Source of the DNA: Tigheibacillus halophilus
GTDB taxonomy: Bacteria; Bacillota; Bacilli; Bacillales; Amphibacillaceae
Length of the DNA: 64,000 nt
Direction: 5' to 3'
Assembly (NCBI RefSeq): GCF_042683165.1
Contig: NZ_JBHUIZ010000003.1
Coordinates: 62,001-126,000 of the forward strand
Under the pieces are notes generated by a model. That model was not told where the DNA came from and ran no database searches. It worked only from the letters and a program-made list of their open reading frames with translations. The translations under genes were made by a program, and so were the position numbers. This document shows positions 24,996 through 33,182 of the stretch, one piece after another (position 1 is the first letter of the stretch; each line of letters opens with the position of its first letter).

Positions 24996-25202
24996 TTACA
25001 TGAATCTATTTCGAAGCACATAACGAAAATAACTTGCCATGGGCCCTATATCGCAAAAAAATGGTTGACGATTAAGACGTAATGTGGATGCCATCGGCTT
25101 TTTTTGATATGAGCTGATCGTGTACAAATAGAATCTGACTCTCAGACAGTTTTGGTTAAAAATGTCTTGCCACGTAAATGGGTTGCTGTTTTGGTTGTAC
25201 AT
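24996..25202 (-). pseudogene. Degenerate sigma-factor remnant, relative of the gene at 22956-23537
   Basis: A 68-codon frame with a good SD (AGGAGGAG, minus strand) and ATG 25202. Its start, FTWQDIFNQNCLRVRFYLYT, aligns with SFEEIYEQNKRRIYYQI of the intact sigma factor, and its end, MASYFRYVLRNRF, aligns with MATYFNYTIRNRL of region 2.2. The middle (acidic polymerase-binding part) does not match, and the frame stops exactly where region 2 should continue; region 4 is missing. It is most likely a decayed paralogue, though translation initiation signals are intact and a short peptide could be made. Confidence 0.6.
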
Positions 25203-25502
25203 ATTTTCATCTCCTCCTGTTTGAATGAAGTAGTGGAAAATAAACTGTAATAAATTAACAATTACATCCATCATATACGAATATACGTTCTGTTTTCAAG
25301 TGTAGTTTGTACTATTTTGAAGCTGTACAAAAAATGATAGGGTGATTTGGTCCCCTGTTGTTATGATTTTTTGTTTCATCAGGTTCGTACGATCATGGTC
25401 CGACAAGGCTTGCGTGTTGCATCCATCTTATCAAAATGTATATTTTTTCCAAAAACAGCCATATTGAAAATACACAGTTTTTCAATGACGGGTGGTGTTT
25501 TC

Positions 25503-25706
25503 ATGCGGAACAAGAAAGAGAAATCAAGAATGGTACCTATTGTAATCGGTTTTGTTTCTGCAGTGCCGGCCGGTATTCTTGCCAACGTATATGATATTTC
25601 TTTTTTTCCAAGGATAATGCTGTCATTGGTAATAGCGGCGGGCTTATGGTTTACCTTTCAATTTCTGAGCAGAAATTTCAGCTGGTTTGGACAAAAAGAG
25701 CAGTGA
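25503..25706 (+). CDS. Small membrane protein of unknown function
   Basis: 67 aa from ATG 25503. The basic start MRNKKEKSRMV is followed by two membrane segments (VPIVIGFVSAVPAGILANVY and RIMLSLVIAAGLWFTFQFL) and a short tail SRNFSWFGQKEQ. A GGTGG SD lies seven bases upstream. The frame is open further upstream to 25347 but that part has no SD and poor composition. No family was recognised. It has its own terminator. Confidence 0.6.
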   Translation: MRNKKEKSRMVPIVIGFVSAVPAGILANVYDISFFPRIMLSLVIAAGLWFTFQFLSRNFSWFGQKEQ

Positions 25707-25712
25707 ATGGGT

Positions 25713-25760
25713 TGCACCCCTGAAGTTAGAATAAGAATCTGACTTTAAGGGTGTTTTTAT
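25713..25760 (+). terminator. Terminator after the 67-aa membrane protein gene
   Basis: The arm CACCCCTGAAGTTAGA pairs (two mismatches/G-T) with TCTGACTTTAAGGGTG, then TTTTT. Confidence 0.8.
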
Positions 25761-25906
25761 TAAGGAGTAAATAGATTACAATGAAAAGAAGTATGAGGAA
25801 TCAAAAAAAATGATGACTACTGCAAACGTCTTTTGAAAAAAACAGTATAAAACATTGTGGTAAAATAAGCATATAGTCATAGAAAATTAAACTGACGGTT
25901 ATATTC

Positions 25907-25928
25907 ACCGCTATGATAAAATAGCGGT
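25907..25928 (+). promoter_or_regulatory. Inverted repeat upstream of sbcD
   Basis: ACCGCTA (25907-25913), 8 bases TGATAAAA, TAGCGGT (25922-25928): a perfect 7-bp inverted repeat 51 bases before sbcD. It could be an operator or an mRNA hairpin. It does not match the B. subtilis LexA box. Confidence 0.4.
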
Positions 25929-25979
25929 AGCAAGAACAAACTGATGAATTCTCTTAATTCTTTTAAGGAGCGGATAATA

Positions 25980-27173
25980 ATGAAATTTTTCCACACGGCT
26001 GACTGGCATTTGGGCAAATTGGTGCAGGGTGTCTATATGACAGAAGATCAGGCATGCATATTGGCACAATTCACTGAGGCAGTGGAAAAAGAACAGCCCG
26101 ATGCCGTCATTATCGCAGGCGATTTATATGACCGTGCAGTCCCTCCGGTCGAAGCGGTTCATCTTCTTGACCAAACATTGGCAAAAATCGTCTTAGATTT
26201 GAAGATACCGGTACTTGCTATAGCAGGTAACCATGATAGTCCGAGCCGTCTTCATTTTGGCTCAAACATTATGAAAAATAACGGTTTGCATATTATCGGT
26301 CAACTAGAAAAAGATCCTCAGCCTATCAAACTTTCAGATACATATGGCGATGTTCATTTTCACCTAATTCCATACTGCGATCCCAGTGTTGTACGACATG
26401 TATATAATGATGAGACAATACGCAATCACAATGACGCCATGAAGGCAATCACTACGAACATTGTGGAAAACTTGGATCATACCGCCCGCCATGTTTTTGT
26501 GGGACATGCATTTGTAACGCCATTTGGTGAAGCGGAAGAAAATACAAGTGATTCAGAACGACCGCTTTCCATTGGCGGTGCGGAGCATGTGGATGCCCAT
26601 CTTTTTCAAAACTTCCATTATACAGCATTGGGACATCTTCACCAGGCGCATCAGGCCCTGCAGGAAAACATCCGTTATAGTGGTTCATTGCTGAAATATT
26701 CCATTTCCGAAGAATTCCACAAGAAAGGTTACTACATTGTGGAGATGGATGGGGAAGGACATACTGAAATAGAGAAAAGATTGTTGTCACCCCGCCGTGA
26801 CATCAGAACTGTTGAAGCCACGATAGATGAACTTCTGACACATCCTGTCAATGAAGATTATGTAGTTGTAAAACTGTTAGATGAGACGCCAGTGCTTTCA
26901 CCGATGGAAAAAATACGTGCGGTATATCCGAATGCATTGCATGTGGAACGTAAAAATTACTTTTTCACTCCGGCTGGTGTGGAAGAGGGAGAGCAAAAGA
27001 AGCGCACGCAAATGAATGATTTGGATCTATTCAAGGCTTTTTATAAGGAAGTAAAAGGGCAAGCAGCCACTTCAGAAACAGAAGCGATTTTTTCAGAGGT
27101 GCTGGAAGAAATGAATCAAGCAGATTCCGAAACTTCCATACCATCAAAAGAGAAAGTATCGGTAAACCACTGA
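25980..27173 (+). CDS. sbcD: Exonuclease SbcCD nuclease subunit
   Basis: 397 aa from ATG 25980 (SD AAGGAGCGG; the upstream in-frame ATG 25944 has no SD). Mre11-type calcineurin phosphoesterase motifs are all present: FFHTADWHLGK, IIAGDLYDRAVPP, IAGNHDSPSR, VGHAFVTPFG, YTALGHLHQAH. With SbcC it forms the Mre11-Rad50-like nuclease that opens hairpins and removes protein-blocked DNA ends. It lies 25 bases before sbcC, so they are co-transcribed. Confidence 0.97.
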   Translation: MKFFHTADWHLGKLVQGVYMTEDQACILAQFTEAVEKEQPDAVIIAGDLYDRAVPPVEAVHLLDQTLAKIVLDLKIPVLAIAGNHDSPSRLHFGSNIMKNNGLHIIGQLEKDPQPIKLSDTYGDVHFHLIPYCDPSVVRHVYNDETIRNHNDAMKAITTNIVENLDHTARHVFVGHAFVTPFGEAEENTSDSERPLSIGGAEHVDAHLFQNFHYTALGHLHQAHQALQENIRYSGSLLKYSISEEFHKKGYYIVEMDGEGHTEIEKRLLSPRRDIRTVEATIDELLTHPVNEDYVVVKLLDETPVLSPMEKIRAVYPNALHVERKNYFFTPAGVEEGEQKKRTQMNDLDLFKAFYKEVKGQAATSETEAIFSEVLEEMNQADSETSIPSKEKVSVNH

Positions 27174-27198
27174 TGCACAGCCAAAGGAGAGGAAACAG

Positions 27199-30100
27199 AT
27201 GAGACCGTTAAGACTGACCATGACTGCATTCGGACCATATAAAGATACGGAAGTGATTGATTTTCAGCAGCTTGATGACCAGCAGCTTTTTGTCATTTCA
27301 GGTAAAACAGGTGCTGGAAAAACGACGATCTTTGATGGGATCTGTTTTGCTTTGTATGGAAGTGCCAGTGGGACGGATAGGGAAAATATGACCATGCTGC
27401 GCAGTGGTTTCGCATCTGATGATGTACATACATCCGTTGAACTGGAGTTTGCGCTAAAGGACAAGAAGTACCGGATTTTGCGACAGCTTGGGCACATTAA
27501 GCAGGGTAACAAAACGAAAACAGGGGAAAAATACGAATTTTTTGAGAAAAAAGATGAAAGGGAAATTCCCTGTGTAGACCGTCAGATTGTGTCCGATATC
27601 AATCAAAAGGTTGAATCTTTACTAGGTTTGACACAGGATCAGTTCAAGCAGATTGTCATGCTGCCGCAAGGGGAATTTCGCAAATTATTAACCTCAGAAA
27701 CAGAAAATAAAGAGGCGATTCTGAGAAAGATTTTTAAAACAAAATCGTATCAGCAGATAGCCGAAAGACTGAAAGAGAAAAAGGATGCGGCCATGAGCTC
27801 TTATCAGCAGGCAAAAGAAATGCTCGATTCTTATTTGCATGGAATACACCATATGCTGCCGCTTCGTGAACATTCCCAGCTGCAGAAAGTGTTGCAGATG
27901 GAATACTACCACAGTCAGCAGGTTATGGCAGCGCTTGATGATGAAATCACCTATTACCGCGAGGGAATTACTGCAGACAGAAATAGGTACGAGCAAGCTT
28001 ACGCATTGCATGGGAAAAAACAAACGGCCTACCACGAGGCCAAAAATATGAACGAACAGTTTGATCGTTTGAAAGAAAAAGAACAGCGGCGAGATGCACT
28101 TGCCAGCCAGGAACAAGTATTTCTTGAAAAAGAAAAGCGTTTAAAAAATGCGGAACGTGCGGCAAAAATCTTACCTTTTCAGCAGCAAGCAGAAGATTGG
28201 CGCAAAACCGAGAGAGAAAAAACGGTAAATCGCAACAATGCAGACCAGATTTTGAAGCATGCCAAGGAAGAACTGTCGGACAAACAGCAACAGGCAAAAG
28301 CACAAGCTGAGAAGGAACCGGAACGTGAAGCATTGGGCAAAAGACTGGATAGGCACATGGACTTGCTGCCTGTTGTGGAGGAAATAAACAAACGATCTGA
28401 ACAGGTGATGGTTTCACAAAAACGTATGAAACTGGCAGAGGAAGCATTACAGGAAATCACCCACACATTAAAAGAAAAGCAACAGATTTACGATCAGCAT
28501 CAGGAAAAAGTGAAAGCATTGGATACAGCCGTTGCGAAATTGCCTCAAGAACAAAATCGTCTGACAGAAATGCGTGAACAGGCTCGTATCCTTCATGATT
28601 ATTTGAAAGCTGCAGATAAACAGGAAAAATTAATAAAAGAAAAGCGTGAACAGTCTGCTCAGCTGCAGGAGGTCCAAAAACAGTATCAGAACATGGAACA
28701 GACCTGGCTGGACAATCAGGCAAGTGTGTTGGCCGCTCATCTGCATGAAGGAGATGCCTGCCCGGTATGTGGCAGCATCTGGCACGGGCAGCAAGCGTTG
28801 GGACATGATACAGCTGACATAACGAAAGAGCGGCTGCAGGAGGCAAAAGCCGCTCTACAAAAGCAAGAGAGTAAATATGCTGGCATCGAGGCAGATTACA
28901 AACATAATGTGTCCTTGTTGACAGAAGCTTCGGAGGCTGTTAAAGCACAAAACATTACTGTAGACAACGCCCGGGAAACTTATCAGCAGCTTATCCTTTC
29001 CGGGAAGCAGCAGAGTGAAATGGTTTCCAAACTAACCAAAAATGCCGAACAGCTGCAACATTATAAAGAAAAACAAAGAATTGCTGAAGCAGAAATCAAA
29101 GAATTGAATCATCAAAAAGAAAAAAATGACCAGTCCTATCAGCAACAGAAGTCAGTTTATTTGCAAGCTAAAGCTATCTATGAAGACAAGCTGAACATGA
29201 TTCCGGACAGTGTACGCAGCTTATCAGCACTTGAAAAATTGATTGCCGATCTAAAGCAACAGAAAGAGGCCCTGGATCATGCAGCAGAACAAGCGCAAAA
29301 GGGACTGGAAAAGGCCCGGGATCATTATAACCGTGCCGTGACAGATGCAGAACATGCAGTGAAGCAGTTAGCAGAAGCAAAGTCCAAAAAGGAAAAAAGT
29401 GAACAGCAGCTCCTGACTGCCTTGAAAGAAGCGGATTTTGATTCCGAAGTGGCATACCAGGCTGCAACAATGACGGAAGAAATGCAAACACATCTGGCAA
29501 AAGAAATTCGTATGTTCAGGCAGGAACAATCAACACTTGATGAACAGATATTGGAATTGCAAACGATGTTGAAGGACAAACAACGTACAGATTTGACTGA
29601 AATGGAAATACAGCTTGACAAGCTGAAACAAAACTATGAGCAGGCACTGGATAAGTGGCATGCATCTAAGGAATATTTTGATAAGGCCTCTGAATTAAAA
29701 ATGAATATCCAAACAACAGCCCAAAAATGTGTGTCATATGAGAAAAAGCTATCTGTCATTGCAGATTTACATGATGTTATTCGCGGTCAGAACAGCCAGA
29801 AAATATCTTTCGAACGCTTTTTGCAAATGGAATACTTAGAGCAAATCATTGAAGCCGCAAACCATCGGTTAAAAAATTTGTCAAATGGCCAATTTATGTT
29901 GACTAGAAGTTCCCGTCAAGAAGCACGGGGGAAACAGAGCGGTCTCAGTATCGATGTATTTGATGCATACACTGGACAGACAAGGGATGTTAAGACGTTA
30001 TCAGGCGGCGAAAAATTTAATGCTTCTTTATGTTTGGCATTAGGCATGTCGGATGTCATTCAAAGTTTTCAAGGCAGCATTTCCATTGATACGATGTTCA

Positions 30101-30294
30101 TTGACGAAGGATTTGGCACATTGGATGAAGAATCCCTGCACAAAGCGATTGATACACTGGTCGATTTGCAGAAATCAGGCCGGCTTATCGGCATCATATC
30201 TCATGTACAGGAACTCAAAGATATCTTCCCCGCCATACTGGAAGTCAGTAAGAATAAAGAAGGCAGCAGTCATACAAAATTTGTAGTGAAATAA
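27199..30294 (+). CDS. sbcC: Exonuclease SbcCD ATPase subunit
   Basis: 1031 aa, Rad50-like. The N-terminal Walker A is GKTGAGKTTIFD with YGSASG, followed by two long coiled-coil arms, with the zinc hook DACPVCGS at about residue 525 in the middle. The C-terminal ABC half has the signature LSGGEKFNASLCLALGMSD and Walker B MFIDEGFGTLDEES. ATP-dependent partner of SbcD at DNA ends. SD AAGGAGAGG. All catalytic motifs are intact. It is somewhat shorter than the ~1130-residue B. subtilis protein because of shorter coils. Confidence 0.97.
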   Translation: MRPLRLTMTAFGPYKDTEVIDFQQLDDQQLFVISGKTGAGKTTIFDGICFALYGSASGTDRENMTMLRSGFASDDVHTSVELEFALKDKKYRILRQLGHIKQGNKTKTGEKYEFFEKKDEREIPCVDRQIVSDINQKVESLLGLTQDQFKQIVMLPQGEFRKLLTSETENKEAILRKIFKTKSYQQIAERLKEKKDAAMSSYQQAKEMLDSYLHGIHHMLPLREHSQLQKVLQMEYYHSQQVMAALDDEITYYREGITADRNRYEQAYALHGKKQTAYHEAKNMNEQFDRLKEKEQRRDALASQEQVFLEKEKRLKNAERAAKILPFQQQAEDWRKTEREKTVNRNNADQILKHAKEELSDKQQQAKAQAEKEPEREALGKRLDRHMDLLPVVEEINKRSEQVMVSQKRMKLAEEALQEITHTLKEKQQIYDQHQEKVKALDTAVAKLPQEQNRLTEMREQARILHDYLKAADKQEKLIKEKREQSAQLQEVQKQYQNMEQTWLDNQASVLAAHLHEGDACPVCGSIWHGQQALGHDTADITKERLQEAKAALQKQESKYAGIEADYKHNVSLLTEASEAVKAQNITVDNARETYQQLILSGKQQSEMVSKLTKNAEQLQHYKEKQRIAEAEIKELNHQKEKNDQSYQQQKSVYLQAKAIYEDKLNMIPDSVRSLSALEKLIADLKQQKEALDHAAEQAQKGLEKARDHYNRAVTDAEHAVKQLAEAKSKKEKSEQQLLTALKEADFDSEVAYQAATMTEEMQTHLAKEIRMFRQEQSTLDEQILELQTMLKDKQRTDLTEMEIQLDKLKQNYEQALDKWHASKEYFDKASELKMNIQTTAQKCVSYEKKLSVIADLHDVIRGQNSQKISFERFLQMEYLEQIIEAANHRLKNLSNGQFMLTRSSRQEARGKQSGLSIDVFDAYTGQTRDVKTLSGGEKFNASLCLALGMSDVIQSFQGSISIDTMFIDEGFGTLDEESLHKAIDTLVDLQKSGRLIGIISHVQELKDIFPAILEVSKNKEGSSHTKFVVK

Positions 30295-30330
30295 AAAAAA
30301 CAGCATGGTCTTCCTTGCTGTTTTTTTATT
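30292..30330 (+). terminator. Terminator after sbcC
   Basis: Stem AAAACAGCA/TGCTGTTTT with a ~10-nt loop and a long T-tract. Confidence 0.85.
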
Positions 30331-30456
30331 GCATGAGCATTCAATTTTTTATAAAAAAAATGAACACCAATTATTTAGGAGAAGCCAGGACAGATGCAAT
30401 CAAATTCATAATTCCTATTAGAAGTGGCAAAATAGATATGATCGGAGGGAAATCCA

Positions 30457-30558
30457 GTGAGCAAAAAGAAGAACGCGAAGAAAAACAAGAGCAAAGAAGA
30501 AATCAACGATATGAAAAATGACAATAAATACCGCACCAATAGACCTCCAGGGAATTAA
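30457..30558 (+). CDS. 33-aa basic hydrophilic peptide, possible small spore or hypothetical protein
   Basis: GTG 30457 with GGAGGG seven bases upstream. The peptide MSKKKNAKKNKSKEEINDMK...RPPGN is lysine/asparagine rich and ends in an extended TNRPPGN tail. A terminator hairpin follows at 30571-30605, so it sits in a proper one-gene unit. Its composition resembles minor spore or nucleic-acid-binding peptides of Bacillaceae, but I do not recognise a family. Confidence 0.55.
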   Translation: MSKKKNAKKNKSKEEINDMKNDNKYRTNRPPGN

Positions 30559-30570
30559 AAAACCAAATTG

Positions 30571-30609
30571 TCACATGTGTCAGAGGATGCATGTGGCTCT
30601 TTTTGTTTT
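30571..30609 (+). terminator. Terminator after the 33-aa peptide gene
   Basis: Stem TCACATG/CATGTGG, extended weakly by flanking pairs, with TTTTTG after it. Confidence 0.6.
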
Positions 30610-30736
30610 ATCCTATTACTTTAAACGCCGGGTGAACAGATACAGTCAATTCTTTTTGGACAAATTAAATGAGGATTCTGGCAAATAATGCTATCATGGA
30701 ATGAAAATAGTGTACATAAAAATGGGGGACTGGCAC

Positions 30737-31528
30737 ATGACGTTAAAAGCAATCATATTTGATTTGGATGACACCTTACTGTGGGATAGAAAAAGTGTTG
30801 ATATAGCATTGCAAAACACAAGTTCATATGCAGCAGAGGTTGGCGGCGTTGATCCTGAAAGGCTGGAAAATGATGTGCGGACAATAGCGCCGCGCCTGTA
30901 CGCATCCTATGAAACCTATGATTTTGCCAAAAAAATCGGTATTGGGGTTTTCGAAGCAATGTGGGCAAATTTTGCAGATCCGGGTGAGGATTTCGCCAGA
31001 CTGCGTGAAATCGCACCAGCATATAGACTGAAGGTATGGCAGGAAGCATTGGCTGCGCAACAATGTCAGCAGGCGGGCCTTGGGAAGGAATTAGCTGCCA
31101 TGTTTCCTGAACAGCGGAAAAAATGTCCGTTTCTTTTTGAAGATACGGTTGATGTGCTAAAGAGTCTAAAGGAAGATGATTTTGAATTGCTGCTCCTGAC
31201 AAATGGCTCGCCAGATTTACAAAACACCAAATTATCCCTCTCTCCGGTGCTAAAAGAATATCTGGACGATATTATCGTTTCCGGAGCATTCGGTATCGGT
31301 AAACCGGATCCTTCCATTTTTACGCATGCATTAGAAGTGCTCGCTGTTGAGGCAAGTGAAGTGTTGATGGTGGGCGATAACGTAAAGACAGATATTTTGG
31401 GGGCGGAGAGGTCCGGCATAAGTTCTGTTTTGGTAAAACGCCATGAAAATAATGCGTCTGGCATCCATGCAACATACGAAATCAAGAATTTAAGTGAACT
31501 TTTGCCACTTGTTCAAAGACTGCGGTAA
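30737..31528 (+). CDS. HAD-superfamily hydrolase (subfamily IA)
   Basis: 263 aa from ATG 30737, after GGGGG. The motifs are motif I FDLDDTLL, motif II LLTNGSPD, motif III lysine GKPDPSIF and motif IV MVGDNVKTDILGA; a helical C1 cap lies between residues ~20 and 100. It is a cytoplasmic phosphatase of the YjjG/phosphoglycolate-phosphatase type acting on small phosphorylated metabolites; the substrate is unknown. It stands alone. Confidence 0.88.
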   Translation: MTLKAIIFDLDDTLLWDRKSVDIALQNTSSYAAEVGGVDPERLENDVRTIAPRLYASYETYDFAKKIGIGVFEAMWANFADPGEDFARLREIAPAYRLKVWQEALAAQQCQQAGLGKELAAMFPEQRKKCPFLFEDTVDVLKSLKEDDFELLLLTNGSPDLQNTKLSLSPVLKEYLDDIIVSGAFGIGKPDPSIFTHALEVLAVEASEVLMVGDNVKTDILGAERSGISSVLVKRHENNASGIHATYEIKNLSELLPLVQRLR

Positions 31529-31589
31529 GACGAAGGAATAGGTGATTTTTTTAGTCTTCAAGAAGCATACTAAGGTTAAATGTTTTATT

Positions 31590-31617
31590 TTGCAGCTTAA
31601 TGGATATATGTTAAAAT
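31590..31617 (+). promoter_or_regulatory. Promoter of the second MFS exporter gene
   Basis: TTGCAG (31590-31595), a 16-bp spacer and TAAAAT (31612-31617), 99 bases before the start codon. Confidence 0.5.
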
Positions 31618-31715
31618 GATTTCTTGTCTATTGGGTATTACGGAAAACTTAATAAAAAGTTTGCTTATCACTGTGAAGAAACACCGGTGTAAGTAATATG
31701 GAAAGAAGGAAATGT

Positions 31716-33128
31716 ATGTCTGAACCCAAAACAGTGAAACACCCACAACAAATTGATAATAAAATACCAATCATCATTGTTTTGCTGTCTGGTGCCTTTG
31801 TTGCTATATTAAATCAGACGCTTTTGGCAACCGCATTGCCGCATATCATGAGAGATTTGGATCTGCATGAAACAGTGGCACAATGGCTCCAGTCCATTTT
31901 TATGCTTGTTAATGGGATTATGATTCCAATCACTGCATTCCTTATTGAGAAGTTTACTACGAGAAAATTATTTATTAGTGCTATGAGCCTTTTCGCGTTG
32001 GGAACACTTATATGTGCGTTGGCACCCAACTTCACGCTGTTATTGATTGGGCGCATATTGCAGGCTTCAGGTGCGGGAATCATTATGCCGTTGATGCAGA
32101 CCGTATTCTTTTTGATTTTCCCTAAGGAAAAACGTGGTACTGCTATGGGGATGTTCGGGTTAGTCATTGCTTTCGCGCCAGCGATTGGTCCGACACTGTC
32201 AGGATGGCTTGTGGAAAACTTCCCATGGAGAAGTTTGTTCTACATTGTATTGCCAATAGTAATAGCTGACATCATCGTTGCGTATTTTCTCTTGAAAAAT
32301 GTCACAAAACAAATGAATCCGAAAGTGGATCCGATTTCAATTATACTCTCCACGTTCGGCTTTGGTGGTTTATTATATGCATTCAGCACAGCGGGATCCA
32401 ACGGATGGGCAAGTCTTCATGTAATTATCTCATTGATTGTGGGAGCCATCACATTGACTTGGTTCATTCTGAGACAGCTTACTCTCGAGACGCCAATCCT
32501 GGAATTCAGAGTGTTTAAAAATAAAATTTTCACGCTGACGACGGCATTGGGTATGCTTGCGTTCATGTCTTTGATTGGAGCAGCGGTCGTATTGCCGCTC
32601 TACATGCAAAATATGCTCGGGTTCTCAGCTTTTGAATCCGGATTGATGCTTCTTCCAGGTGCTATTGTACAAGGTATCATGAACCCGATAACAGGAAGAC
32701 TGTTTGATAAGTTTGGTGCGAAGTGGCTGGCAATCATCGGATTAGCCATTATCACCATTACGACATTCATGTTCACCAATCTGGACAGTCAGACGACATT
32801 TCTTTATCTGACGAGTGTCAATGCGGTGAGAATGTTAGGTATCGCTATGGTCATGATGCCAACAACGACTGCTGGGTTGAATCAGCTTAGTACAGATCTT
32901 ATCCCTCACGGTACTGCGATGAATAATACGATGCGCCAAATCGCAGGTGCTATCGGTACAGCGCTGCTGGTTACATTGATGGCCAATCATGCTATACCGG
33001 AAAAGGGTCTTAACGGAATCATCCATGGTGTCAATGTTTCCTTTGCGGTGGCAGGGGTAATGGCAATTTTGGGATTGATTCTCGCATGCTTTATCAAAGA
33101 TACAAAACCGACAGGTGCAACAGAATAA
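31716..33128 (+). CDS. MFS multidrug exporter, DHA2 family (paralogue)
   Basis: 470 aa from ATG 31716, SD AAGGA. It shares the first half of the gene at 20176-21738 almost motif for motif: GAFVAILNQTLLATALPHIM, QWLQSIFMLVNGIMIPITAF, KRGTAMGMFGLVIAFAPAIG, FGGLLYAFSTA. 14 membrane segments are expected. It is a proton-driven drug exporter by family. Unlike the paralogue it has no adjoining regulator gene, and it lacks the long loop before the last helix. Its ~100-nt leader carries an AAACTT/AAGTTT hairpin near 31645-31663. Confidence 0.9.
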   Translation: MSEPKTVKHPQQIDNKIPIIIVLLSGAFVAILNQTLLATALPHIMRDLDLHETVAQWLQSIFMLVNGIMIPITAFLIEKFTTRKLFISAMSLFALGTLICALAPNFTLLLIGRILQASGAGIIMPLMQTVFFLIFPKEKRGTAMGMFGLVIAFAPAIGPTLSGWLVENFPWRSLFYIVLPIVIADIIVAYFLLKNVTKQMNPKVDPISIILSTFGFGGLLYAFSTAGSNGWASLHVIISLIVGAITLTWFILRQLTLETPILEFRVFKNKIFTLTTALGMLAFMSLIGAAVVLPLYMQNMLGFSAFESGLMLLPGAIVQGIMNPITGRLFDKFGAKWLAIIGLAIITITTFMFTNLDSQTTFLYLTSVNAVRMLGIAMVMMPTTTAGLNQLSTDLIPHGTAMNNTMRQIAGAIGTALLVTLMANHAIPEKGLNGIIHGVNVSFAVAGVMAILGLILACFIKDTKPTGATE

Positions 33129-33142
33129 TGCTGTTAAACAAT

Positions 33143-33181
33143 AGGAGAACACACAGCTGATCCGTGTGTTCTCCTATTTTT
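33143..33181. terminator. Bidirectional terminator between MFS gene and serA
   Basis: Perfect stem AGGAGAACACAC/GTGTGTTCTCCT with a 9-nt loop, T-rich on the plus side and reached by serA on the minus side. Confidence 0.85.
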
Positions 33182-33182
33182 A

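Noticed and set aside
25347..25502. Upstream extension of the 67-aa membrane protein
   Set aside because: No SD at the earlier start, and the extension does not look like a signal or membrane part.
30315..30521. 68-codon frame overlapping the 33-aa peptide gene
   Set aside because: The SD GGAGGG serves GTG 30457 in a different phase, and a terminator follows that frame's stop.
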